From CAZEDU01 sp964511185 (GTDB lineage Bacteria; Myxococcota; Myxococcia; Myxococcales; Myxococcaceae), in NCBI GenBank assembly GCA_964511185.1, contig CAZEDU010000081.1, positions 1-23,184 on the forward strand: a stretch of DNA of 23,184 bases. The letters run 5' to 3'. Shown piece after piece: positions 1 through 8,104 of this stretch. The translations under genes and the position numbers were made by a program. Under the pieces are notes generated by a model. The model saw nothing but the letters and a program-made list of their open reading frames with translations. It was not told where the DNA came from and made no database searches. Every line of letters begins with the position of its first letter. Position 1 is the first letter of the stretch.

Positions 1-839
1 CTCTTCGAGACGCTGCTCGGCGAGGAAGACGCGATCATCACCGACGCGCTGAACCACGCGAGCATCATCGACGGCATTCGGCTCTGCAAAGCGAAGCGGC
101 TGCGCTACGCGAACAACGACATGGCCGACCTGGAGGCGAAGCTCCAGGAGGCGAGCGGCGCGCGCTTCAAGCTCATCGCCACCGACGGCGTGTTCTCGAT
201 GGACGGCATCATCGCGAACCTGAAGGCGATCTGTGACCTCGCCGAGAAGCACCAGGCGCTGGTGATGGTCGACGACTCGCACGCGGTGGGCTTCGTGGGC
301 GAGAAGGGCCGAGGCACGCACGAGCACTGTCAGGTGATGGGCCGCGTCGACATCATCACCGGCACGCTCGGCAAGGCGCTCGGCGGCGCGTCGGGCGGCT
401 ACACGTCGGGGCGCAAAGAGATCGTCGCGTGGCTGAGGCAACGCTCGCGGCCTTACCTGTTCTCGAACACGCTGATGCCCGCCATCGCGGCGGCGTCGAT
501 CCAGGCGCTCGACCTGCTCGAGTCGTCCGACGACCTGCGCAAGCGGCTGCGCGAGAACAGCGCCTACTTCCGGTCGGCGATGACGAAGCTCGGCTTCCGG
601 CTCGTGCCGGGCGAGCACCCGATCATCCCGGTGATGCTGGGCGACGCGAAGCTCGCGAGCCGCGTGGCCGACCGGATGCTGGCAGAAGGCATCTACGTCA
701 TCGGTTTCTCCTACCCGGTGGTGCCGCAGGGCCAGGCCCGCATCCGCACGCAGATGTCGGCGGCGCATGGCCGGGAGCACCTGGACCGCGCGATCGCCGC
801 GTTCGCGAAGGTGGGCAAGGAGCTCGGGGTCATCTCATG

Positions 840-840
<1 letters not shown>
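1..840 (+). CDS. kbl: Glycine C-acetyltransferase (2-amino-3-ketobutyrate CoA ligase), 5'-truncated by window edge
   Basis: PLP-dependent alpha-oxoamine synthase that splits 2-amino-3-ketobutyrate with CoA into glycine and acetyl-CoA, the second step of threonine breakdown. The reading frame is open from base 1, so an ATG at 121 is internal and the true start lies upstream. The 279 visible residues include DDSHAVGF, TGTLGKALGGASGGY with the PLP-binding lysine at fragment residue 125, and WLRQRSRPYLFSN, all very close to E. coli Kbl as I remember it. Lysine 125 here corresponds to about 244 in E. coli, so roughly 119 N-terminal residues are missing. The stop TGA (838-840) shares its last base with the ATG of tdh, giving TGATG, which fits translational coupling of the two pathway enzymes. 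Confidence 0.97.
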
Positions 841-1865
<1,025 letters not shown>

Positions 1866-1871
1866 CACGCC

Positions 1872-2519
1872 ATGGCGAAGAAGAAGCTCCCGAAGAGCAA
1901 GCGCTTCATCGCGATGGCGGGCAACATCGGCGCGGGCAAGACCACCGCGGCGAAGATGATCAGCCAGTCGTTCGGCTTCGAGCTGTTCGACGAGCCGGTG
2001 ATCGATAACCGCTTCCTGCGCGAGTACTACGGCGACATGAAGCGCTGGTCATTCACGCTGCAGCTCGAGTTCCTCATCAAGCGCGTCGAGCACCACGAGC
2101 TGATCCACACCGTGAAGAAGTCGTGCATCCAGGACCGCACGCTGCTCGAGGATCCGGAGATCTTCGCCAAGTACCTGCACGGGCTTGGCCACATGACGAA
2201 CTCCGAGCTCGACCTGTACTTCGAGTACTTCCAGCGGCTCACCCGCACGATCGCGCAGCCCGAGAAGGTCATCTACTTCGACGTGCCGAGCGTCGGCGTC
2301 TTGATGAACCGCATCCGCACCCGCGGGCGCGAGGAGGAGAAGGCCATCGACCGCCGCTTCCTGCAGGGGCTCAACGGCTACTACGCCAGCTTCCCGCTGG
2401 TGGTGCAGAACAAGTACCGCATCGACTGCCTCACCATCGACGTGAGCGCGCTCGACATACGCACCGGGCAGGGCCGAGACGAGTTCCTGGACCGCGTGGG
2501 GACGTTCCTCTCCGCATGA
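1872..2519 (+). CDS. Deoxynucleoside kinase (dNK/dGK-like)
   Basis: A 215-residue P-loop kinase of the deoxynucleoside kinase family, which phosphorylates deoxynucleosides for salvage using ATP. Visible motifs are the P-loop GNIGAGKTT (17-25), FDEP (39-42) whose Glu is the usual catalytic base region, QDRTLLED (87-94, the family's DRS-type motif with T for S) and an arginine-rich lid RTRGREEEK (149-157). Length fits bacterial members. Substrate preference (dA, dG or pyrimidines) cannot be read from the sequence. It starts six bases after tdh and its stop overlaps the next start as ATGA, so it is probably in one transcript with kbl-tdh. Shine-Dalgarno pairing upstream of the ATG is weak. Confidence 0.9.
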   Translation: MAKKKLPKSKRFIAMAGNIGAGKTTAAKMISQSFGFELFDEPVIDNRFLREYYGDMKRWSFTLQLEFLIKRVEHHELIHTVKKSCIQDRTLLEDPEIFAKYLHGLGHMTNSELDLYFEYFQRLTRTIAQPEKVIYFDVPSVGVLMNRIRTRGREEEKAIDRRFLQGLNGYYASFPLVVQNKYRIDCLTIDVSALDIRTGQGRDEFLDRVGTFLSA

Positions 2520-3022
2520 GCACCCTTCCGCCCAAGCCGCCTCGCGAGTCCGAGGTGGTGATGACCCAGATGATCCTCCCGCCCGACGCGAACCCGCTCA
2601 ACGCGGCGTTCGGCGGCAAGGTGATGGAGTGGATCGACGTGTGCGGCGGCATCGCGGCGCAGCGCCACTGCCGGCAGGTGGTCGTCACCGCGTCGATGGA
2701 CGATCTGCACTTCCACGCGTCGATCCGCGTGGGCTGGATCGTCACCTTGCGCGCGCGGGTGCTGGCGGCGTTTCACACGTCGATGGAGGTGGGCGTGACG
2801 GTGACGGCGGAGAACCCGCTCACCGGTGAGAAGCACCTGACCACCAGCGCGCTGCTCACCTTCGTGGCGCTCTCGGCGGAGGGGAAGAAGTCGCCGGTGC
2901 CGCCGCTCCTGCTCGAGACCAACGCGGAGCGGCGCGCGTTTCAGGAGGCCTCGGCACGCCGCGCCGAGCGCTTGGCGCGCAAGGACCAGGGCAAGAGCTG
3001 GTTGGAAGCGCTGCGCGGTTAG
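2516..3022 (+). CDS. Acyl-CoA thioesterase (hotdog fold, YciA/BACH-like)
   Basis: A 168-residue hotdog protein predicted to hydrolyse acyl-CoA thioesters to free acid and CoA. The start ATG 2516 overlaps the kinase stop as ATGA. NPLNAAFGGKVMEWIDVCGG (26-45) is the conserved region carrying the likely catalytic Asp41, followed by a segment beginning DDLHFHASIRVG and then the strand region HTSMEVGVTV. The C-terminal tail is charged and helical. Acyl chain preference is unknown. It ends the threonine-catabolism operon, and its TAG stop overlaps the stop of the convergent Fe-S carrier gene. Confidence 0.88.
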   Translation: MSTLPPKPPRESEVVMTQMILPPDANPLNAAFGGKVMEWIDVCGGIAAQRHCRQVVVTASMDDLHFHASIRVGWIVTLRARVLAAFHTSMEVGVTVTAENPLTGEKHLTTSALLTFVALSAEGKKSPVPPLLLETNAERRAFQEASARRAERLARKDQGKSWLEALRG

Positions 3023-3393
3023 GTCGAGAAGGACGTCCCGCAGCCGCAGGTCGACTTGGCGTTCGGGTTCGAGAACTTGAAGCCGGAGCCTTCGATGCCG
3101 GTGACGTAGTCGACCTGCGTGCCGCCCAAGTACTTCTGGCTGAGGGCGTCGGTGCAGATCTTCACGCCGTCCTGCTCCCACACCAGGTCGCCGGGCTTGG
3201 ACTCCTTGATGAGGTTCAGGTCGTACCCCATGCCGCTGCAGCCAGCGGGCACCACGCGCACGGTCAGGAAGTAACCGTCGAAGCCCTGCTGGCGGATGAC
3301 CTCTTTGACCTGCGCCACCGCGCGCTCGGTGAGCACGAGCGGATGGGCGCTGCCGGCAGGAGAGAGCGTGGGCTGGGTGGTCGTGGTTTCCAT
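3019..3393 (-). CDS. A-type iron-sulfur cluster carrier (HesB/IscA/ErpA family)
   Basis: A 124-residue A-type carrier that accepts Fe-S clusters and hands them to apoproteins in the cytosol. The three ligand cysteines are present: Cys52 in AGCSGMGYDL and Cys116/Cys118 in STCGCGTSFS, with the NPNAKSTCGCG context resembling ErpA more than IscA. An extra Cys80 is not a family ligand. The first 18 residues are a Thr/Ser/Pro-rich extension. AAGGAAG stands about seven bases before the ATG. No other isc/suf genes are nearby. ErpA is my best guess for subfamily but I do not assert it. The TAA stop shares two bases with the TAG of the convergent thioesterase gene. Confidence 0.92.
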   Translation of the reverse strand: METTTTQPTLSPAGSAHPLVLTERAVAQVKEVIRQQGFDGYFLTVRVVPAGCSGMGYDLNLIKESKPGDLVWEQDGVKICTDALSQKYLGGTQVDYVTGIEGSGFKFSNPNAKSTCGCGTSFST

Positions 3394-3403
3394 ATCGAGC
3401 TTC

Positions 3404-3433
3404 CTTATAACGGGGTGGATGGGTGGGTTCCAA
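3404..3433 (-). promoter_or_regulatory. Candidate sigma-70-type promoter of the Fe-S carrier gene
   Basis: On the minus strand TTGGAA (3433-3428) and TATAAG (3409-3404) are 18 bases apart, a fair match to -35/-10 boxes. The -10 ends only ten bases before the ATG and overlaps the likely ribosome binding site AAGGAAG, so a transcript from here would have a very short leader; that weakens the call. Confidence 0.35.
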
Positions 3434-3446
3434 CCTCGCCGTGTCC

Positions 3447-3459
3447 GGGGACGGTCCCC
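3447..3459. repeat. Short palindrome GGGGACGGTCCCC (copy 1)
   Basis: A perfect inverted repeat of GGGGAC/GTCCCC around one base, just beyond the stop of the SDR gene (3466, minus strand). The same element with a single centre change occurs at 5782-5794. It could fold as GGGGA-CGG-TCCCC. It may be a REP-like unit or a weak 3'-end hairpin; there is no T-tract. Confidence 0.6.
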
Positions 3460-3465
3460 TCCTGA

Positions 3466-4227
3466 TTATCCGGTGTTGATGGACCGGCCGCCGTCGACCG
3501 CGAGGATTTGACCAGTGATGAACGTGGGGCCGGTGAGGAAGAACAGCACGGCCTGGACGATGTCCGCCGGGCTTCCGACGCGCTGCTGCGGGATGCGCGC
3601 GCGGAGCGCGTCCAGCTCGTCTTCGCGCATGGACTCGGGCGGGAGCACGGTGCCGGGCGCGACGCCATTCACCGTGATCTTCGGCGCCAGCTCGAGCGCC
3701 AGGCAGCGCGTCAACGCGGCGAGCGCCGCCTTGGTCATGCAGTAAGCCGAGTAGTGCCGCCAGGCGTTCAGCGCCCCGCCGATGTCGACGACGTTCACCA
3801 CCCGGCCGCCTTCGCGCTGCAACATCCGACGCGCGACGGCTTGGGTCAGCAGGTACGGCGCCCGCGCGTTGAGCGTCCACTGCTCGTCGACGACGGACGG
3901 CGGGGTGTCGACGAAGGCGGCGCGGTGGAAGACGGCGGCGCTGTTCACCAAGGCGTCAACGGGCCCGAGCGAACGCTCCACCTCTTCGACGAGCGGCTCG
4001 ATGGCGTCGGCGCGTGTCAAGTCGGCGGGAACGAGCAGCGTGCGGTTGCCGCCGGCGGCGATGCGCTTCTGCGCGGCGGCGGCCCCGTCGCGCGACCGGT
4101 GGTGATGCAAGGCGACCTGGGCGCCGGCATGTCCCACCCCTTCCGCGATGGCCCGCCCCAGCCGTGTGCCCGCGCCGGTGACGAGAACCACCTTGCCTTC
4201 CAAGGGTCTGGGGTTTGGCGGTGCCAT
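3466..4227 (-). CDS. SDR-family oxidoreductase, pteridine reductase-like
   Basis: A 253-residue NAD(P)H-dependent short-chain dehydrogenase. TGAGTRLG (17-24) is the TGxxxRxG dinucleotide loop typical of pteridine reductases, whose arginine favours NADPH. NSA (95-97) replaces NAG, and the active site reads Asp148, Tyr162, Lys166 (YCMTK), with Asp where most SDRs have Ser, as in PTR1/FolM. NGVAPGTVLPPE is also typical of that group. By family knowledge this suggests reduction of dihydrobiopterin or dihydrofolate, but substrate is inferred. Asp148 and Tyr162 are 14 residues apart, one more than I recall for the family. It is divergent from the MoeB gene with 45 bases between starts, consistent with a pterin-related role. 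Confidence 0.85.
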   Translation of the reverse strand: MAPPNPRPLEGKVVLVTGAGTRLGRAIAEGVGHAGAQVALHHHRSRDGAAAAQKRIAAGGNRTLLVPADLTRADAIEPLVEEVERSLGPVDALVNSAAVFHRAAFVDTPPSVVDEQWTLNARAPYLLTQAVARRMLQREGGRVVNVVDIGGALNAWRHYSAYCMTKAALAALTRCLALELAPKITVNGVAPGTVLPPESMREDELDALRARIPQQRVGSPADIVQAVLFFLTGPTFITGQILAVDGGRSINTG

Positions 4228-4260
4228 GGACGGTCGTTATAGAGGAGACTCGCTCGGAGG
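4215..4260 (+). promoter_or_regulatory. Candidate promoter and ribosome binding site of the rhodanese-MoeB gene
   Basis: TTGGCG (4215-4220), a 17-base spacer and TATAGA (4238-4243) form a plausible sigma-70 promoter, followed by GGAGG (4256-4260) 12 bases before the ATG at 4273. The -35 box would lie inside the start of the divergent SDR gene. Confidence 0.4.
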
Positions 4261-4272
4261 AGCTCAACGAAC

Positions 4273-5433
4273 ATGGCCCCCACCTTCCGTGACCTGCTGT
4301 CCGCGACGAAGAAGGAAGTCCGCGAGATCTCGGTCGCCGACCTGAAGAAGCAGCTCGACCAGCGCCAGAACGTGAAGATCATCGACGTGCGGGAAGCAGA
4401 CGAGTACGCGGCAGGTCGCATCCCAGGCGCCGTCTTCGTGCCCCGCGGGTTCCTCGAGCTCCGCATCGAGTCCAAGGCGCAGCGCGACGAAGCGCTCGTC
4501 CTCTACTGCGCCGGGGGCACCCGGTCGGCGCTCGCCGCGAAGACGCTTCAAGACATGGGCTACACGAACGTCGTCTCGCTCGCGGGCGGCTACAGCCGCT
4601 GGACCGACGCGGCGTATCCGACCGAGAAGCCGGTCGTCCTCACCCCGGATCAGAAGGAGCGGTACCGCCGGCACCTGGTGATTCCGGAGGTCGGCGAGGA
4701 AGGCCAGGCGAAGCTGCTCAACGCGAAGGTGCTGCTGATGGGCGCTGGCGGCCTGGGCTCACCGGCGGCGCTCTACCTCGCGGCGGCCGGGGTCGGCACG
4801 CTCGGCATCATCGACATGGACGTGGTCGATCTGTCGAACCTGCAGCGGCAGATCATTCACACCGTCGACCGGGCCGGCCTGCCCAAGACCGAAAGCGCCC
4901 GCGCGGCGATCGCGGCCATCAACCCGGACGTGAAGGTGGTGCCGTTTCAGGAGCGGCTGACCTCCGACAACGTGATGCGAATTCTGGAGGGCTTCGACAT
5001 GGTCCTCGACGGCGGGGACAACTTCCCCACGCGCTACCTGCTCAATGACGCGTGCGTGGTGCAGAAGAAGCCGAACATCCACGGCTCCATCTTCCGGTTC
5101 GAAGGTCAGGTGACGACCTTCGCTCCCGGCGAGGGCCCCTGCTACCGCTGCCTGTATCCGCAGCCGCCTCCGCCCGACATGGCGCCGTCCTGCGCCGAGG
5201 CCGGCGTGCTCGGCGTGCTGCCCGGCATCGTGGGGCTGTTCCAGGCGAACGAGGCGATCAAGCTCATCCTGGACAAGGGGCAGCCGCTGGTCGGGCGCCT
5301 GCTGACGTTCGACGCGCTCGGGACGCGGTTCACCGAGCTCAAGCTGCGGCGCGACCCCGCCTGTCCGGTCTGCCGCGACGGAGCGAAGGTCGAGTTCATC
5401 GACTACGAGCAGTTCTGCTCGACTGCGGCGTAG
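4273..5433 (+). CDS. moeB: Rhodanese-MoeB/ThiF fusion (molybdopterin-synthase adenylyltransferase / sulfurtransferase)
   Basis: A 386-residue E1-like enzyme that adenylates the C-terminal glycine of a ubiquitin-like sulfur carrier (MoaD or ThiS type) so it can be thiocarboxylated. Residues 15-115 form a rhodanese domain with active-site Cys79 in YCAGGTRS, the expected persulfide donor. Residues 125-380 form the ThiF/MoeB domain: GAGGLGSP (157-164) for ATP, Asp246 in DGGDN, Cys307 in SCAEAG as the conserved loop cysteine, and zinc pairs CYRC (290-293) and CPVC (364-367). The domain order is rhodanese first, opposite to eukaryotic MOCS3. MoeB versus ThiF role cannot be settled, since no carrier gene is in view. 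It starts after a good GGAGG site and is followed eight bases later by a separate rhodanese gene. Confidence 0.93.
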   Translation: MAPTFRDLLSATKKEVREISVADLKKQLDQRQNVKIIDVREADEYAAGRIPGAVFVPRGFLELRIESKAQRDEALVLYCAGGTRSALAAKTLQDMGYTNVVSLAGGYSRWTDAAYPTEKPVVLTPDQKERYRRHLVIPEVGEEGQAKLLNAKVLLMGAGGLGSPAALYLAAAGVGTLGIIDMDVVDLSNLQRQIIHTVDRAGLPKTESARAAIAAINPDVKVVPFQERLTSDNVMRILEGFDMVLDGGDNFPTRYLLNDACVVQKKPNIHGSIFRFEGQVTTFAPGEGPCYRCLYPQPPPPDMAPSCAEAGVLGVLPGIVGLFQANEAIKLILDKGQPLVGRLLTFDALGTRFTELKLRRDPACPVCRDGAKVEFIDYEQFCSTAA

Positions 5434-5441
5434 GTGCCCCC

Positions 5442-5768
5442 GTGCCAGTTCCGGAAGTGACCCCTGAAGAGCTCGCCGCGTGGCTGCGCGGCGCGGAGCC
5501 TCCCGCCTTGGTCGACGTCCGCTCGCCGCAGGAGCACGCGTACGTCGCGCTCCAGGGCTCGCTGCTCCTTCCGCTGGGGGAGCTCGAAGAGCACGAAGAG
5601 GAGATCGCGGCGCTCCGCGGCAAGCGCGTGGTGGTCTATTGCCATCACGGCGTTCGAAGCCTCGACGGCGCGGCGTACCTGCGCGACGCCGGTGTCGACG
5701 CGTATTCGCTCGCGGGGGGAATCGAGCGGTACGCGGTGAGGGTGGACCCGACGCTCAGGCGGTATTGA
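5442..5768 (+). CDS. Single-domain rhodanese-like sulfurtransferase
   Basis: A 108-residue rhodanese domain. The frame is open well upstream, but GTG 5442, nine bases after the MoeB stop, gives the natural N-terminus MPVPEVTPEELAAWL; a second GTG at 5457 is possible. VDVRSPQEHAY is the conserved early motif and YCHHGVRS holds the catalytic cysteine, ending with YSLAGGIERYA. It is probably co-transcribed with the rhodanese-MoeB gene and may pass sulfane sulfur in the same route, which would give the unit two rhodanese active sites. No signal peptide is seen, so it should be cytosolic. Confidence 0.88.
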   Translation: MPVPEVTPEELAAWLRGAEPPALVDVRSPQEHAYVALQGSLLLPLGELEEHEEEIAALRGKRVVVYCHHGVRSLDGAAYLRDAGVDAYSLAGGIERYAVRVDPTLRRY

Positions 5769-5781
5769 GGCTCGCAGCTTG

Positions 5782-5794
5782 GGGGACAGTCCCC
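5782..5794. repeat. Short palindrome GGGGACAGTCCCC (copy 2)
   Basis: Lies in the 30-base gap between the convergent rhodanese and kinase genes. It can fold as GGGGA-CAG-TCCCC and is followed on the plus strand by GAGTTTATT, so it might act as a weak terminator there. It matches the copy at 3447-3459 in 12 of 13 bases. Confidence 0.6.
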
Positions 5795-5798
5795 GAGT

Positions 5799-8018
5799 TT
5801 ATTGGGCGAGGTGGGGCCGGAGGTTGAGTTTCTTCTTCACCGGTTGGCCGGGCTTGACCTCGACGTCGAACACGACACGCTCTTTGAGCGGCATGCCGAC
5901 GAGCTCGAGCTTGTGCTTGCCCTCGTAGAGCTTGAACGCTGGGCCGGGCAGCGAGCCCACCTTGCGGTTGCCCTCCCGCACCGAGATGTCCTTGAGCCCC
6001 TTGGGCTCGATCTCGAGCTCGACCTTCTCTTCCTTGAACTCTTTGTCGATGACCTTGGTCTTGCCTGGCTCCACGCCCGACAGCACCTCCTCGAGGTAGA
6101 TGCCCAGGTCGGGGTTGCTCAAGACGATGCGGTCGCCGATGTGCGCCCGGATCGTCAGCGGCGCCGCCCCCAAGGGGTCGACCTTCCCTTCAAGCTCGGG
6201 GTGCACGAGCGTGACCTGCACATTGGCCGGATGCGTGGTGACCTTGACCGAGATCTCGAGCCCGTCGTTGGGCGTGCGGTTCAGGGCGGTCCAAAGGGTG
6301 TCTCGAAACACGAAGCCGGCGGCGGCCACGGCGAGCAGCACCCCCCCGGTGGCCAACGCCTGAAGCCGCCGGCGGCGGAGCAAGACCGCCTCGGGGTCGA
6401 GCGCTTCCTTCGCGGGCGCGCGCTTGACCTTGCGCGGCGGCGCCTCCGGCATCTCGGCGCGGCTCGGCCGCCTCCGCCCGTCCACCGCCGGAAGCGCGGC
6501 GCCGGTCTTTCTGCGCACCGGCTTCGGCGGCGTCCGCTCCGGCTCCGGCTCGACCGCCGCCAGCGTCGCCTCGTCGGGCGCGTCGTCGTCGAACGACGCG
6601 TCGATGTCTTCCGATCGCACCACCTCGACCGAGCTCGACCGGCGGCGCGGCACCACGGTCGACGACGGCAGCGGCCGGAGCGAGTCGTCGTCTCCGTCGC
6701 GCGCGAAGGTCGGCACCGCGTCGACGTCGATCTTGGGCAGGCTGGGGCGCGAAGGCGTGCGCGCGATGGTGGTCGCCACGTTGGATGGCACGCGGCGCGG
6801 TGGCGGCTCGCTCCCGGCCGGCGGCGGCAGCGCGCTCTCCGACGACCGGAGCGGCGGCGGCTCCCGCTTGGCGGAGACGGGCGTCCCTCGGCTGCCCAGC
6901 GCCCGGCCCGGCCGCTCGAGCTGATCGCGCGAGGGCACCGCGCTGGCCGGCGGCGCCTCCCACTCCATGTCGGCGGTGTTCTTCGCCAGGCTGCTCGCCT
7001 TCTCGGTGCCGGACAGCTCGACCTGCGCCGGCGCCTTGGAGTTGCTCCCCGCATCAGGCCCTGAAGGTTGCGGCACGCCGAGCCGCGCCTCTTCCTGCAG
7101 CCGCTCGGCGAAGAGCGTGGTCATCAACTCGGACAGCTGCACCGAGCTCGCCACCAGGCGCTGGCTGACCAGGAACTCTTCCAACGCCATCTGGAAGGCC
7201 CGCGCGTCGCGGTAGCGCTCGTCGGGCCCCCGCGCGAGCGCCCTCATCACCACCGAGTCGAGCTCGCTGGGTACCTCCACCACCGCGGAGGGCGGCTCGA
7301 TGCTCCCTTCGAGCGCCGCCTGCAACGTGGCGTAGTCGCTCTCGCGCTTGAGCGGCCGCACGCCGGTGATGAGCTCGTAGAGCACCAGGCCCAGCGCGTA
7401 GATGTCCGACCGGTGGTCCAGGTTCTTGCCCGCCGCCTGCTCGGGCGACATGTACGAGAACTTGCCCTTGATCGCGCCCGAGCGCGTCATCGACGCCTGG
7501 TCCGCCGCCTTGGCGATGCCGAAGTCCACCAGCTTCACCGAGCCGTCGAAGCTGATGAGGATGTTCTGCGGCGAGATGTCGCGGTGCACGACCTTGAGCG
7601 GCCGGCCGTTCTCGTCGGTCTTGGTGTGCGCGTAGTAGAGCCCTTCGCACGCGCTCGCCACGATGCGGATCGCGAGCGGGCGGGCGATCCACTGGCCCGA
7701 GCTCCACGCCTTGCGCATCACGCGGCCCAGGTCTTCGCCGCTGATGAACTCCATCGCGATGAAGTAGGAGCCGTTGGTCTCGCCGAGGTCGTAGATCTGC
7801 GCGATGTTCGGGTGGTTGAAGCGCGCGGCGATCTTCGCCTCGTTCAAGAACATCTGGACGAACTCTTCTTCGTCGGCCAGGTGTGGAAGAATGCGCTTCA
7901 CCACGCACAGCCGGTTGAAGCCGCTGATGCCCACCTGGCGCGCGAGCCACACCTCCGCCATGCCGCCCGTGGCCAGGCGCTTGAGAAGCTGGTAGTTGCC
8001 GAACGCCTGTGCGCTCAT
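5799..8018 (-). CDS. Membrane-anchored Ser/Thr protein kinase
   Basis: A 739-residue eukaryote-like (Hanks-type) kinase. The N-terminal catalytic domain (about 8-285) has the glycine loop LATGGMAEVWLA, ATP-binding Lys41, HRD (145-147) in HRDISPQN, DFG (165-167) and SPE (191-193) in place of APE, so it should be active. Residues about 310-550 are a low-complexity Pro/Ser/Arg-rich linker that is probably disordered. One membrane helix lies at about 555-572, after a run of arginines, which puts the kinase in the cytosol and the roughly 165-residue C-terminal part in the periplasm. That tail has beta-rich segments resembling PEGA-type repeats (for example GAAPLTIRAHIGDRI and KLYEGKHKLELVG). Signal and substrate are unknown. 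The gene stands alone, divergent from the rRNA methyltransferase gene. Confidence 0.93.
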   Translation of the reverse strand: MSAQAFGNYQLLKRLATGGMAEVWLARQVGISGFNRLCVVKRILPHLADEEEFVQMFLNEAKIAARFNHPNIAQIYDLGETNGSYFIAMEFISGEDLGRVMRKAWSSGQWIARPLAIRIVASACEGLYYAHTKTDENGRPLKVVHRDISPQNILISFDGSVKLVDFGIAKAADQASMTRSGAIKGKFSYMSPEQAAGKNLDHRSDIYALGLVLYELITGVRPLKRESDYATLQAALEGSIEPPSAVVEVPSELDSVVMRALARGPDERYRDARAFQMALEEFLVSQRLVASSVQLSELMTTLFAERLQEEARLGVPQPSGPDAGSNSKAPAQVELSGTEKASSLAKNTADMEWEAPPASAVPSRDQLERPGRALGSRGTPVSAKREPPPLRSSESALPPPAGSEPPPRRVPSNVATTIARTPSRPSLPKIDVDAVPTFARDGDDDSLRPLPSSTVVPRRRSSSVEVVRSEDIDASFDDDAPDEATLAAVEPEPERTPPKPVRRKTGAALPAVDGRRRPSRAEMPEAPPRKVKRAPAKEALDPEAVLLRRRRLQALATGGVLLAVAAAGFVFRDTLWTALNRTPNDGLEISVKVTTHPANVQVTLVHPELEGKVDPLGAAPLTIRAHIGDRIVLSNPDLGIYLEEVLSGVEPGKTKVIDKEFKEEKVELEIEPKGLKDISVREGNRKVGSLPGPAFKLYEGKHKLELVGMPLKERVVFDVEVKPGQPVKKKLNLRPHLAQ

Positions 8019-8104
8019 CGCTCAACGACTCGGGGGAGGCCACCGCGGGTCGGAACGCGCCGTGGGCTCGAAAATGTTAGCACAGAAGCCTACCCTGCCC
8101 TCCC
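8019..8104. other. Divergent intergenic region (kinase / rRNA methyltransferase)
   Basis: An 86-base spacer that must carry both promoters. It holds an AT-richer patch (GAAAATGTTAGCA, about 8070-8082) that could hold a -10 box for the plus-strand gene, but no convincing -35/-10 pair, operator or hairpin is seen. Confidence 0.3.

Noticed and set aside
429..839. N-terminal extension of tdh in the open frame before ATG 840
   Set aside because: The extension overlaps kbl and reads as Pro/Arg-rich shadow; ATG 840 gives exactly the family length.
2381..3880. A 499-codon minus-strand open frame spanning the thioesterase, Fe-S carrier and SDR
   Set aside because: It crosses three well-supported genes in another frame and shows no recognisable domain.
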